A program made the position numbers and the translations under genes. A stretch of 64,000 bases of DNA from JANNRR01 sp031401675 (GTDB taxonomy: Bacteria; Pseudomonadota; Alphaproteobacteria; Rhodobacterales; Rhodobacteraceae), in contig JANNRR010000057.1 in assembly GCA_031401675.1 (NCBI GenBank), forward strand, positions 1 to 64,000, written 5' to 3'. Every line of letters starts with the position of its first letter. The first letter of the stretch is position 1. Below, one piece after another: positions 1 through 8,640 of this stretch. The notes under the pieces were generated by a model. That model searched no databases. It was not told the DNA's origin and saw only the letters and a list, made by a program, of their open reading frames with translations.

Positions 1-126
1 CTGATCCGGAAAGCCGCCGCAAGAACCTACCAGGCCTTGTGGAGACAAGTCGGTGCCGTCTGCGACCTATTCCACCCGCAGGAGTGCCGAAACTACTTCA
101 TCGCCGCAGGATATGGGACCAATTGA
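1..126 (+). CDS. IS630-family transposase, C-terminal fragment
   Basis: The window opens inside an open frame that runs 41 codons to a TGA at 124-126. The visible tail contains the pattern RTYQALW, then CDLFHPQEC and NYFIAAGY, which is how many IS630-family (DDE, mariner-like) transposases end. The 5' part lies outside the window, so it cannot be told whether the gene is intact. The AT-rich stretch that follows (about 127-180) probably holds the right end of the element; a GCGACACGCTCTAAA string at 130-144 could be the terminal repeat, but the partner end is not visible. Confidence 0.7.
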   Translation: MIRKAAARTYQALWRQVGAVCDLFHPQECRNYFIAAGYGTN

Positions 127-226
127 AGGCGACACGCTCTAAATGTAAAACTCAAGTTATTGATTTTCAATGATAATAAAAATGTTCCGGCGCGAGACGG
201 TACTCCGGCGCGCCGACCCGCCCGGC

Positions 227-1171
227 CTACCGCCGCCGTTTCGCCTCGATCACGTCCCAGATCAGCGCCGCCGCGTTCACGCCGTCGAACCGCTCCAGCT
301 CCTGAATGCCGGTGGGCGAAGTCACGTTGATCTCGGTCAGCCAGTCGCCGATCACGTCGATACCCACGAACACCTGCCCCTTTTCGCGCAGCACCGGCCC
401 GATCTCGGCACAAATCTCGCGGTCCCGCGCCGTCAACCCGACGGCTTCCGGCCGCCCGCCCACATGCATGTTCGACCGCGTCTCGCCCGCCTGCGGCACC
501 CGGTTGATCGCCCCGACCGGCTCGCCGTCGACCAGGATGATCCGCTTGTCGCCCTTGGCTACATCCGGCAGGAACTTCTGCACGATCAGCGGCTCGCGGC
601 TCAGCCCCGTGAACAGCTCGTGCAGGCTGGCCAGATTGCGGTCATTCGGGTCAAGCCGGAACACCCCCGCCCCGCCGTTGCCATAGAGCGGTTTCAGGAT
701 CACATCGCCATGTTCGGCCTTGAACGACCGGATCGTCCGCAGATCGCGGGCGATCATTGTCGGCGGAATCAACCCCGGGAACCGCAATACCAGCAGCTTT
801 TCCGGCGAATTGCGCACCCAGAACGGATCGTTGACAACCAGCGTCGCCGGATGGATCAGTTCCAGCAGATGCGTTGTCGTGATATAGCCCATGTCGAATG
901 GCGGGTCCTGCCGCAGCCAGACCACATCCCAGTCAGCCAGATCGACCTCCTGTTCCTCTCCGAACGTGACGTGATCACCCTGCACCCGGCGCACCTCGAC
1001 CGGCCAGCCAAGCGCCACCACCCGCCCGTCGCGAAACGCCAGCCGGTCGGGCGTGTAGAAAAACAGCTTGTGCCCGCGTGCCTGCGCCTCCTCGGCCAGC
1101 CGGAACGTGCTGTCGGCACGGATGTTAACCGACCCGATCGGGTCCATCTGCAACGCAACCTTCAGCCCCAT
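227..1171 (-). CDS. gshB: Glutathione synthase
   Basis: ATP-dependent ligase that joins gamma-glutamylcysteine and glycine in the cytosol, the last step of glutathione synthesis. The 314-residue length fits the family. The ATP-grasp region is clear: LKPLYGNGGAGVFR near residues 150-165 and the metal/ATP site GIDVIG followed by EINVTSPTG near the C-terminus. A start at 1213 would add 14 residues, but the ATG at 1171 has a GGGAGG ribosome site seven bases upstream, so it was preferred. The gene is last in the rsmI-yraN-gshB series, 122 bases after yraN. The glutathione made may also serve formaldehyde oxidation for the methylamine pathway further along; that link is inference. Confidence 0.95.
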   Translation of the reverse strand: MGLKVALQMDPIGSVNIRADSTFRLAEEAQARGHKLFFYTPDRLAFRDGRVVALGWPVEVRRVQGDHVTFGEEQEVDLADWDVVWLRQDPPFDMGYITTTHLLELIHPATLVVNDPFWVRNSPEKLLVLRFPGLIPPTMIARDLRTIRSFKAEHGDVILKPLYGNGGAGVFRLDPNDRNLASLHELFTGLSREPLIVQKFLPDVAKGDKRIILVDGEPVGAINRVPQAGETRSNMHVGGRPEAVGLTARDREICAEIGPVLREKGQVFVGIDVIGDWLTEINVTSPTGIQELERFDGVNAAALIWDVIEAKRRR

Positions 1172-1293
1172 CCCGCGCCCTCCCGACTGCCGCACCGATA
1201 CTGGCGCGCGCATCTCGGCACCCTCCTCGGCCCAGCCTTCTTCGCGCAGTGGCTGCCGAGTTGCAATCGCCTCAGGTTGCGGATGCGCCGTCG

Positions 1294-1647
1294 TCAGGCG
1301 GCAAAGGCATTTTCGACAATCTCGATCCGGCCGATCCCGTCGACCAGCGCGACATCAAAGCGCACATCCGTGTCCAGCCCCCTTGGTTCGCCCGAAAGAA
1401 ACTCGCTGGCGGACGCACAGATCCGGTCCATCTGTCGGCGAGTCACCCTGTTGGCAGCGCGGGCGAAGCTGTCGCTTTTCTTGACCTCGATGAAGATCAG
1501 GCCCTGACCATCGCGGGCAACCAGATCGATCTCGCCGCCGCTGCCGCGCCAGCGTCGCGCGGCGATCACACGCCCTCGGCGTTCGTAATGTTCGGCCACC
1601 GCCTGTTCCGCGACAAAGCCGGCATGATAGGCAACCGCACCGCTCAT
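1294..1647 (-). CDS. yraN: YraN family protein (UPF0102), nuclease-like
   Basis: 117-residue UPF0102 protein with a restriction-endonuclease-like fold. The motif GGEIDLVARDG followed by LIFIEVKK matches the conserved GEIDLI...FVEVK core with the acidic and lysine residues of the PD-(D/E)xK type. Its cellular job is not settled. The ATG at 1645-1647 overlaps the TGA (1644-1646) of a duplicated rsmI tail as ATGA, so translation is probably coupled to whatever reads through that tail. In E. coli yraN also sits beside rsmI and lpoA, which supports the assignment. Confidence 0.9.
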   Translation of the reverse strand: MSGAVAYHAGFVAEQAVAEHYERRGRVIAARRWRGSGGEIDLVARDGQGLIFIEVKKSDSFARAANRVTRRQMDRICASASEFLSGEPRGLDTDVRFDVALVDGIGRIEIVENAFAA

Positions 1648-1920
1648 TCCTGCCGCCCGAGCCGCAACGCGACCCCACAGACGACGCGGCGCAGCAGGCC
1701 GAGGTTAGCCGCCCCGTCCGCCACCGCGTCATTTTGCGTCTGCCGCTTCGATGCCATCCGTAAATCCCCTGCCAAATCGAAAGTTTTCACCGCCCGCAAC
1801 CGCTCATTCCTGACGCCCGAGCCGCAGGGCGACCTGATAGACGACGCGGCGCGGCAGACCGAGGTCGGCCGCCACGTCCGCCACTGCATCCTTCAGCGTC
1901 TGCTGCCCAAGTGCCACCCG
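1641..1920. repeat. Tandem duplication, period 160 bp
   Basis: Bases 1641-1760 and 1801-1920 align without gaps at an offset of exactly 160, with 97 of 120 positions identical by hand count. The unit covers the rsmI 3' end plus the first three codons of yraN (ATGAGCGGT appears in both copies). About 40 bases between the copies are unrelated. Similarity is highest at the stop-start junction and fades towards the far end of the unit. Confidence 0.9.
1644..1763 (-). pseudogene. Duplicated C-terminal tail of rsmI (relic or small ORF)
   Basis: A second, diverged copy of the last 39 codons of rsmI lies between rsmI and yraN, in an open frame. It ends in the same residues as RsmI (ALRLGRQE) and the same TGA. 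Shared positions include DAVAD, LGL, RRVV and the terminal octamer, which belong to the helix-turn-helix tail domain of RsmI. An ATG at 1755-1757 has an AGGGG eight bases upstream, so a 37-residue peptide could be made. More likely it survives because it keeps the stop-start overlap that couples yraN translation. See the finding on the duplication. Confidence 0.75.
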
Positions 1921-2718
1921 CAAGACCTCCTCAACATCAGCGGTTTCTACTTGTTGCCGCTCTGCCCGGTCGATCACCACAACAAATTCGCCCTTTGCCG
2001 GGCGACCCGCAAACTGCCCGGCCAAGGACCCAAGTGTGCCCCGCTGCACCTCTTCGAATCGCTTGGTCAGTTCGCGGCATACCGCCGCCCGCCGCCCCTC
2101 TCCGAAAGCGTGAACCAATTCATCTAATATTCGGTGAATGCGTTTTGGCGATTCGTACAGCACCAGCGTCGCCGGCAGTCCGGCGAGTTCGGCCAGAAAG
2201 CGCTTGCGGGCGCCCGCCGCTGGCGGCGCGAACCCCGCGAAAAGGAACCGGTCGGTCGGCAGGCCCGAGACCGTCAGCGCCGCCAGCACCGCCGAGGGGC
2301 CGGGGGCGGCAATCACCTGATGTCCGGCATCGATCACGGCACGGCCAAGCTGATAGCCCGGGTCGGCGATCAGCGGCGTTCCGGCTTCCGAGGCATAGGC
2401 CACCGACATTCCGTCGGCCAGCGCCCGCAACAGCCGCGGACGCATCGCGGCACCATTGTGATCGTGATAGGCCAGCAACGGCCGCTCACCCACCTGGATG
2501 CCGTGGATGTCCAAGAGATGCCGCAGCGTCCTGGTGTCCTCGGCGGCCAGAACATCGGCGGTTGCCAGAATGTCGAGGGCGCGCAGCGTGATGTCGCGTG
2601 CCGCGCCGATCGGCGTCGCCAGAAGATACAGGGCCGGTGCCAGCGGCCGGGTCCGGTCGGCGCGAAAGCCCGCTGGACTCACGTCCGGCCGGACCCCGCC
2701 GGAATCGTCTCCGCTCAT
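1804..2718 (-). CDS. rsmI: 16S rRNA (cytidine(1402)-2'-O)-methyltransferase
   Basis: S-adenosylmethionine-dependent enzyme that 2'-O-methylates C1402 in the ribosomal decoding centre. The 304-residue protein has the tetrapyrrole-methylase fold: LYLLATPIGAARDITLRAL near residues 30-48, EDTR, YASEAGTPLIADPG near 108-121, APGPSA, LYESPKRI and the late GEFVVVI strand. The last 40 residues form the RsmI helix-turn-helix tail, duplicated just downstream. The start is the ATG at 2716-2718, without a strong ribosome site. The gene is divergent from the LpoA-like gene with 157 bases between, matching the E. coli arrangement of rsmI and lpoA. Confidence 0.95.
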   Translation of the reverse strand: MSGDDSGGVRPDVSPAGFRADRTRPLAPALYLLATPIGAARDITLRALDILATADVLAAEDTRTLRHLLDIHGIQVGERPLLAYHDHNGAAMRPRLLRALADGMSVAYASEAGTPLIADPGYQLGRAVIDAGHQVIAAPGPSAVLAALTVSGLPTDRFLFAGFAPPAAGARKRFLAELAGLPATLVLYESPKRIHRILDELVHAFGEGRRAAVCRELTKRFEEVQRGTLGSLAGQFAGRPAKGEFVVVIDRAERQQVETADVEEVLRVALGQQTLKDAVADVAADLGLPRRVVYQVALRLGRQE

Positions 2719-2875
2719 CCCCGATCCGCCTTCTGCAAAGTTTACTTCCCGTCGCGACCGGCTTAGGGTCGGTAGCGATTTCTGCCGTTTGCCGACAGGT
2801 ACATGCCCCCGTCAGCAGTCCGGTCAGCGCCTGCCATCGAAGCCCCGTGTTGAAGCCCGTGCGTAAGGAATGTCC

Positions 2876-4066
2876 ATGTTTCATGCTTTGACGATGATCC
2901 GCAAGTCCCTCGGCCAGGCCATCATGCCCGCCACCTTGCTGGCAGCGGCACTCGGGCTTGCCGCCTGTGACCCGACGGCCCTGACCGGTGGCGGCGGACC
3001 CAGCATCAATACCCGCAACGCGGTTGCCGTTGCGCTCCTGGTGCCGGGCGGCTCCGGTCAGGCCAGCGACGAGTTGCTGGCCCGCAGTCTGGAAAATGCC
3101 GCCCGGCTGGCAATATCCGATCTTGGCGACGTGCAGATCGATCTGCGGGTCTACAACACCGCCGGGCAGGCCGGGCAGGCCGCCGCCATGGCCGTCGAAG
3201 CGGCGGCAGACGGTGCTAAGATCATCCTCGGCCCGGTGTTCGCCGAAGAGGCCAACGCAGCCGGGGTTGCCGTTTCGCCCGCCGGCATCAATGTGCTCAG
3301 CTTCTCGAACAACGCCGACATCGCAGGCGGCAACGTCTTCGTACTGGGGCCGACGTTTCAAAACACCGCCAACCGCATGGTCAGCTATTCCGCCAGCCAG
3401 GGCAAACGCCGGATTGCCATCGTGCACGACCGCAACCCCTCTGGCGAGATCGGTCGCCGCGCCGTCGAGACCGCCGCCAGCGGCAGCGGTGCCAGCATTG
3501 CCGGGGTCAATTCCTACGACTTCTCGCAGGAAGGGGTGGTGGCCGCGATTCCCGGCATTGCCGCCACCATCCGCTCATCTGGTGCCGATGCGGTGATCTT
3601 TACCGCCGATACCGCCGGCGCCCTGCCGCTGATCACCCAGCTTCTGGCCGAAAATCAGATCAACCCCGCCCAGATCCAGTTCGTCGGCCTGACCCGGTGG
3701 GACGTGCCGGCCGGCACCCTGACGCAGCCGGGCCTGCAGGGCGGCTGGTTCGCCCTGCCGGATCCAAGCCTCAGCCAGCAGTTTGCCAGCCGCTATGAAA
3801 CCGCCTTTGCCGAACCGCCGCATCCGATTGCCGGTCTGGCTTATGACGGCATTGCTGCCATCGGTGCCCTGATCAAGGCCGGCAATTCCAACGCGCTGGC
3901 CGCCTCGGGCCTGACCCAAGGCTCGGGCTTTGTCGGCGTCAACGGCATATTCCGCCTGCGCGCCGATGGCACCAACGAACGCGGGCTGGCCGTCGCCCAG
4001 ATCCGCAACAACCAGGTATTCGTGATTGACCCTGCCCCTCGTGCCTTTGGTGGTGCCGGTTTCTGA
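2876..4066 (+). CDS. LpoA-like lipoprotein (periplasmic-binding-protein fold)
   Basis: 396-residue lipoprotein: a basic start, hydrophobic helix and the lipobox LAAC put the lipidated cysteine near residue 31. The mature part has the type I periplasmic-binding fold (VAVALLVPGG, LENAARLAI, IILGPVFAEEANAAG, RIAIVHDRNPSGEIGRRAVE), as in the C-terminal domain of LpoA, the outer-membrane activator of penicillin-binding protein PBP1A. It lacks the extra N-terminal helical domain of E. coli LpoA. The neighbouring rsmI and yraN support the LpoA reading over an amino-acid-binding protein. ATG 2876 was chosen because AAGGA lies six bases upstream; 2870 and 2894 are alternatives. Confidence 0.8.
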   Translation: MFHALTMIRKSLGQAIMPATLLAAALGLAACDPTALTGGGGPSINTRNAVAVALLVPGGSGQASDELLARSLENAARLAISDLGDVQIDLRVYNTAGQAGQAAAMAVEAAADGAKIILGPVFAEEANAAGVAVSPAGINVLSFSNNADIAGGNVFVLGPTFQNTANRMVSYSASQGKRRIAIVHDRNPSGEIGRRAVETAASGSGASIAGVNSYDFSQEGVVAAIPGIAATIRSSGADAVIFTADTAGALPLITQLLAENQINPAQIQFVGLTRWDVPAGTLTQPGLQGGWFALPDPSLSQQFASRYETAFAEPPHPIAGLAYDGIAAIGALIKAGNSNALAASGLTQGSGFVGVNGIFRLRADGTNERGLAVAQIRNNQVFVIDPAPRAFGGAGF

Positions 4067-6935
4067 TCCGGCCCGGCCTGCTGCAACCGTCGTGACGCCG
4101 GATGGTCTGATCTGTCCGGCGTCCGACATTTTCGATGCGGCGGCGATGCGCCTGCGGATGGCGGCGGCGCTGTCGCTTGCCCCGGACCGAAAGGCGGCCC
4201 GGGCCAGCGCTGTCGCTTTGCTGGCCGAAGCACGGACTTTGGGCAATGCACGGCTGGAGGCGGCCTTTCGCAGCACCTCGGCTCCGGATCAGACCGGCAC
4301 TGCCAATCACCCGCCTGTCCAGATCCAGCCCGGCACCCCGACCCAGCCCGCCGCGATCAACCCGCTGGACCCCAAAGCGGCGCGCCGCCTGATCCGGTCA
4401 CAGGCCTTTCTGACCGACGGTCTGGTCACTACCGCGCTCGATGTCGCCATGCGGCACCTGCACCCGCTGCCCAGCCCGACCATCAGCGAACGCATCGCCG
4501 TTCTGGCGGTCGGCGGCTATGGCCGCGCCGAAATGGCCCCGCATTCCGACGTTGATCTGCTGTTCCTGACCCCGTACAAGATCACCCCCTGGGCCGAAAG
4601 CGTCATCGAATCGATGCTGTATCTGCTGTGGGACCTGAAGCTGAAGGTCGGCCACGCCAGCCGCACGGTAAAGGACTGTCTGCGGCTGGCGCGCGAGGAT
4701 TACACCATCCGCACCGCACTGCTGGAACATCGGCTGCTGGCCGGTCACGCCCCGCTGGCCCAGGACCTGAAGGACTCGCTCTGGTCCGAGGTGTTTCGCG
4801 GCACAGCACCGCAGTTCATCGAGGCCAAGCTGGCCGAACGCACCGAACGGCACCTGCGCCAGGGCGGGCAGCGCTACGTGCTGGAACCGAATGTCAAGGA
4901 GGCCAAGGGCGGCCTGCGCGACCTGCAGACGCTCTACTGGATCGCCAAGTACCTGCACCGGGTCGAGGATGTCGCCGGACTGGTCCGGTTGGGCGTCTTC
5001 ACACCCGAGGAATACGCCACCTTCAGCCAGGCCGAAGCCTTCCTGTGGACCGCGCGCTGTCATCTGCACTACATCGCCGGGCGGCCGATGGATCAGCTGA
5101 CCTTTGATCTGCAGGTCGAGGTTGCCGAGCGCATGGGCTACGAGGATCACGGCGGCCGCCGCGCCGTCGAGCATTTCATGCAGGACTATTTCCGCCATGC
5201 CACCCGCGTCGGCGAACTGACCCGCATCTTTCTGACCGCCCTTGAAGAACAGCACGTCAAGAGCGGCCCCGGTCTGGTCGGCCTGTTCCAGCGCCGCAAG
5301 AAGACCAGGGACGGGTTCGAGGTTCGCCAGAACCGCCTGTCGATCGCCAATCCCGAAGAATTCCTGAACGACAAGCTGAACCTCCTTCGCATCTTCGAGG
5401 AAGCCCTGCGCACCGGGCTGTTGCTGCACCCCGTCGCCATGCGCCTCCTGGCCGCCAACCTGCACCGGATCGACGAGCCGATGCAGGAAGACGCCGAGGC
5501 CAACCGGATCTTTCTCGACACGCTTCTGAAGCACGGCAACCCCGAACGCGCCCTGCGCCGGATGAACGAACTGGGCGTCTTGGGGGCCTTCATCCCCGAG
5601 TTCGAACGCATCGTGGCGATGATGCAGTTCAACGTCTACCACCACTACACGGTCGACGAACACATCATCCAGTGCATCTCGACCCTGGCCCAGATCGAAC
5701 GCGGTGAACTGGTCGAGGAACTGCCGATCGCTTCGAAGATTCTGGCCGAGGGCATCAACCGAAAGGTGATGTATCTGGCGCTCCTCTTGCATGACATCGG
5801 CAAGGGCCGCCCCGAGGATCACTCTGTCCTCGGCGCCCAGGTCGCCCGCAAACTGGCGCCGCGCTTCGCCCTGACACTCGAAGAGGCCGAGACCGTGGAG
5901 TGGCTGGTGCGCCACCACTTGCTGATGGCCGATACCGCGCAGAAACGCGACATTTCCGACCCGCGAACTGTCCGCGATTTCGCGCGGGCCGTCAAAACCC
6001 GCAAACGGCTGGACCTGATGACGGTAATGACGGTTTGCGATATCCGCGGGGTCGGGCCCGGCACCTGGAACAACTGGAAAGCGATGCTGCTGCGCCAGCT
6101 GTACCGCGACACCGCCACCGCGCTGGAAACCGGGCTGGAGGCGGTGAACCGCGAACGGCGTGAAGAGGAGGCAAAGCGCGCCCTGCATCAGGCCCTGGCC
6201 GCCTGGGACAAGGCCGAGGTGAAACGCGAATGCGACCGGCATTACGGCCCCTATTGGCAAGGGTTGACCACCGAAACCCACCGGGTATTCGCCGCATTGC
6301 TGCGCGGATTGCGCGATGACGAGATCCGCATCGACCTGAAACCTGACCCCGACCGCGATGCCACCCGGGCCTGTTTCGCGCTGGCCGACCACCCCGGCAT
6401 CTTTTCCCGCCTGGCCGGGGCGCTGGCGCTTGTCGGGGCAAATGTCGTCGACGCGCGCACCTACACCTCGTCCGACGGCTTTGCCACGGCGGTGTTCTGG
6501 ATCCAGGATGCCGAAGGCGCGCCGTACGAGGCTGCCCGCCTGCCGCGCCTGCGCAACATGATCGAAAAGACATTCAGGGGCGAAGTGGTGGCCCGCGACG
6601 CGCTGATCACCCGCGACCGCATCAAGAAACGCGACGGCCAGTTCCGCTTTCCCACCACCATCATCTTCGACAACGACGGCTCGGAAATCTACACGATCAT
6701 CGAGGTCGATACCCGCGACCGGCCCGGCCTCTTGTATGACCTGACCCGGACACTGGCGGCCAACAACATCTACATCGCCAGCGCGGTGATCGCGACCTAT
6801 GGCGCGCAGGTGGTCGATACCTTTTATGTCAAGGACATGTTCGGGCTGAAGCTGTGGGCCGGCCACCGGCAGGACGCGCTGGAACGCAAACTGCGACAGT
6901 CGATCCTCGACGGCGCGGAACGGGCCCGGGCCTGA
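4026..6935 (+). CDS. glnD: Bifunctional uridylyltransferase/uridylyl-removing enzyme (PII)
   Basis: Nitrogen sensor that uridylylates PII proteins when glutamine is low and removes UMP when it is high. Domain order: nucleotidyltransferase with GGYGRAEMAPHSDVDLL near residues 162-178, HD phosphohydrolase with LLLHDIGKG near 585, then two ACT domains near 785 and 895 that sense glutamine. The TTG at 4026 gives 969 residues and overlaps the preceding gene by 41 bases; it has no good ribosome site. GTG codons at 4041, 4050, 4053 and 4092 and an ATG at 4146 are possible starts, so the first 40 residues are uncertain. It overlaps murJ by one base. As a nitrogen sensor it may influence methylamine use, but nothing here shows that. 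Confidence 0.95.
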   Translation: MTLPLVPLVVPVSDPARPAATVVTPDGLICPASDIFDAAAMRLRMAAALSLAPDRKAARASAVALLAEARTLGNARLEAAFRSTSAPDQTGTANHPPVQIQPGTPTQPAAINPLDPKAARRLIRSQAFLTDGLVTTALDVAMRHLHPLPSPTISERIAVLAVGGYGRAEMAPHSDVDLLFLTPYKITPWAESVIESMLYLLWDLKLKVGHASRTVKDCLRLAREDYTIRTALLEHRLLAGHAPLAQDLKDSLWSEVFRGTAPQFIEAKLAERTERHLRQGGQRYVLEPNVKEAKGGLRDLQTLYWIAKYLHRVEDVAGLVRLGVFTPEEYATFSQAEAFLWTARCHLHYIAGRPMDQLTFDLQVEVAERMGYEDHGGRRAVEHFMQDYFRHATRVGELTRIFLTALEEQHVKSGPGLVGLFQRRKKTRDGFEVRQNRLSIANPEEFLNDKLNLLRIFEEALRTGLLLHPVAMRLLAANLHRIDEPMQEDAEANRIFLDTLLKHGNPERALRRMNELGVLGAFIPEFERIVAMMQFNVYHHYTVDEHIIQCISTLAQIERGELVEELPIASKILAEGINRKVMYLALLLHDIGKGRPEDHSVLGAQVARKLAPRFALTLEEAETVEWLVRHHLLMADTAQKRDISDPRTVRDFARAVKTRKRLDLMTVMTVCDIRGVGPGTWNNWKAMLLRQLYRDTATALETGLEAVNRERREEEAKRALHQALAAWDKAEVKRECDRHYGPYWQGLTTETHRVFAALLRGLRDDEIRIDLKPDPDRDATRACFALADHPGIFSRLAGALALVGANVVDARTYTSSDGFATAVFWIQDAEGAPYEAARLPRLRNMIEKTFRGEVVARDALITRDRIKKRDGQFRFPTTIIFDNDGSEIYTIIEVDTRDRPGLLYDLTRTLAANNIYIASAVIATYGAQVVDTFYVKDMFGLKLWAGHRQDALERKLRQSILDGAERARA

Positions 6936-8482
6936 TGCGTCCCGTCCGGCTGATTTCCGGGTTTCTGACCGTTGGCGGCTGGACCCTGTTCAGCCGGTTT
7001 CTAGGATTTGCCCGCGATATCCTGATGGCCCAGACCCTTGGGGCCGGGCCGGTGGCCGAGGCGTTCCTGATCGCCTTTTCGCTGCCCAACATGTTCCGCC
7101 GCTTTTTCGCCGAGGGCGCGCTGAACATGGCTTTTGTCCCGATGTTCGCCAAGAAGCTGGAGGCGGGCGAGGATGCCGGCAGATTTGCCGGCGATGCCTT
7201 CAGCGGCCTCGCCGCGCTGCTGATCGCCCTTACGGTCGCAGCACAACTGGCGATGCCCTGGCTGGTCTGGGCGATGGCCAGCGGCTTTGTCGGCGACGAC
7301 CGCTTTGCCATGGCTGTCAGCTATGGCCGGATCGCTTTTCCCTATATCCTGTTCATCTCGCTGGCGGCCTTGCTGTCGGGTGTGCTGAACGCCAGCGGCC
7401 GGTTTGCCGCCGCCGCTGCCGCGCCTACCGTGCTGAACCTGTTTTTCCTCGGGGCCATGCTCCTGGCCATCCGCCTGCATTGGCCGATCGGCCCGACGCT
7501 GGCCTGGTCGGTTCCATTTGCCGGCATCGCCCAGATGGCGCTGCTTTGGGCGGCGGCGGCCCGTGCCGGATACCGCCTGACCCTGCGCCTGCCGCGCCTG
7601 ACCCCGGACCTCAGGCAGCTTGCCTGGATTGCCGGCCCGGCGCTACTGGCCGGCGGGGTCAGCCAGATCAACCTCCTGGTCGGCCGGCAGGTCGCGAGTT
7701 TCTATGATGGTGCCGTGGCCTGGCTCAGCTATGCCGACCGGCTGTATCAGTTGCCGCTCGGGGTCGTGGGCATCGCCATCGGCGTCGTGCTGCTGCCCGA
7801 TCTGTCCCGCCGCCTGCGCGCGGACGACGAGGCGGGAGGGCGCGCCTCATTCAGCCGCGCGGCAGAGTTCGCGCTGACGCTGACGATTCCGGCGGCGGTG
7901 GCGCTGATGGTGATCGCGTTGCCGTTGATCAAGGTGCTGTTCCAGCGCGGCGCGTTCGGGGCCGATGACAGTGCCGCGACGGCGCTGGCGCTGGCGGTCT
8001 ATGGCGCCGGCCTGCCCGCCTTTGTCCTGCACAAGGTGCTGCAGCCGCTGTTCTATGCCCGGGCCGACACTCGCCGGCCGTTTCGCTATGCGCTGGTCTG
8101 TCTGGCGGTGAATGCCGGGCTGGCCGTCGGGCTGATGCCGGTGGCCGGTTTCCTGTCGGCAGCGCTGGCGATGACCGTTGCCGCCTGGGTGATGGTCCTT
8201 CTGTTGTGGTTCGGCTCGCGCCGCATGGGCGAGGCAGTGCGGCTGGACGGTCGGCTGCTGTTCCGCCTGCCCCGCGTTCTGGCTGCCTCCGGGATCATGG
8301 GTATGGGTCTGATCGGCGCAGCCGCGCTATTGCAGGGCGCGCTTGCCGATCCGTTTCTGCGCTATCCGGCCCTGCTGGCGCTGGTGGCGGGCGGTGCCGC
8401 CGTCTATTTCGGCGCCGGGGTTCTGGTCGGAGCGTTCCAGTTGGCTGACTTCAGGTCGGCCATGCGCCGCCCCAGGGCGTGA
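6935..8482 (+). CDS. murJ: Lipid II flippase MurJ
   Basis: Integral membrane protein that moves lipid II across the cytoplasmic membrane for peptidoglycan synthesis. The 515-residue length and about 14 hydrophobic segments fit the MviN/MurJ family. The N-terminus (SRFLGFARDILMAQTLGAG), PNMFRRFFAEGALNMAFVPMF and GVVLLPDLSRR are family signatures. The ATG at 6935 shares its A with the glnD stop (TGATG), so the two are translationally coupled. The glnD-murJ-trpS order recurs in Rhodobacteraceae. Confidence 0.95.
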   Translation: MRPVRLISGFLTVGGWTLFSRFLGFARDILMAQTLGAGPVAEAFLIAFSLPNMFRRFFAEGALNMAFVPMFAKKLEAGEDAGRFAGDAFSGLAALLIALTVAAQLAMPWLVWAMASGFVGDDRFAMAVSYGRIAFPYILFISLAALLSGVLNASGRFAAAAAAPTVLNLFFLGAMLLAIRLHWPIGPTLAWSVPFAGIAQMALLWAAAARAGYRLTLRLPRLTPDLRQLAWIAGPALLAGGVSQINLLVGRQVASFYDGAVAWLSYADRLYQLPLGVVGIAIGVVLLPDLSRRLRADDEAGGRASFSRAAEFALTLTIPAAVALMVIALPLIKVLFQRGAFGADDSAATALALAVYGAGLPAFVLHKVLQPLFYARADTRRPFRYALVCLAVNAGLAVGLMPVAGFLSAALAMTVAAWVMVLLLWFGSRRMGEAVRLDGRLLFRLPRVLAASGIMGMGLIGAAALLQGALADPFLRYPALLALVAGGAAVYFGAGVLVGAFQLADFRSAMRRPRA

Positions 8483-8553
8483 TGCTGTCCGGTGGACCCG
8501 CAGCACCAGGGTCGCTCCTCGCAACTTGATTCCAGTTTCGCTTCACTCTGGTT

Positions 8554-8591
8554 CAAATATCCTGCGGGGGGTGTGGGGGTGCAAAACCCCC
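8554..8591 (-). repeat. Dispersed GGGATATTT-type intergenic element, copy 1
   Basis: Read on the minus strand this is GGGGGTTTTGCACCCCC, then a C-run and GCAGGATATTT. It is the same pattern found in plus orientation at 30993, 38693 and 44835. It lies between the convergent murJ and rhomboid genes and may form a hairpin usable as a terminator in either direction. Confidence 0.6.
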
Positions 8592-8640
8592 ATTTGCATC
8601 GGTGCGATGGGAAAACGGTTCCAGCAGACCTCACCCCGCC

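Noticed and set aside
145..226. Fifth copy of the composite hairpin/CtrA-like element after gshB
   Set aside because: The hairpin half (ATGTTCCGGCGCGAGAC near 182) resembles the others but has a mismatched stem, and no TTAA-N7-TTAAC lies about 40 bases away, perhaps because the transposase fragment ends there. Too weak to count.
4398..6866. Long open frame (822 codons) on the minus strand opposite glnD
   Set aside because: It lies wholly opposite glnD, whose motifs are clear. The translation has repetitive Gln/Asp/Val/Gly composition typical of antisense frames in GC-rich DNA and no recognisable domain.
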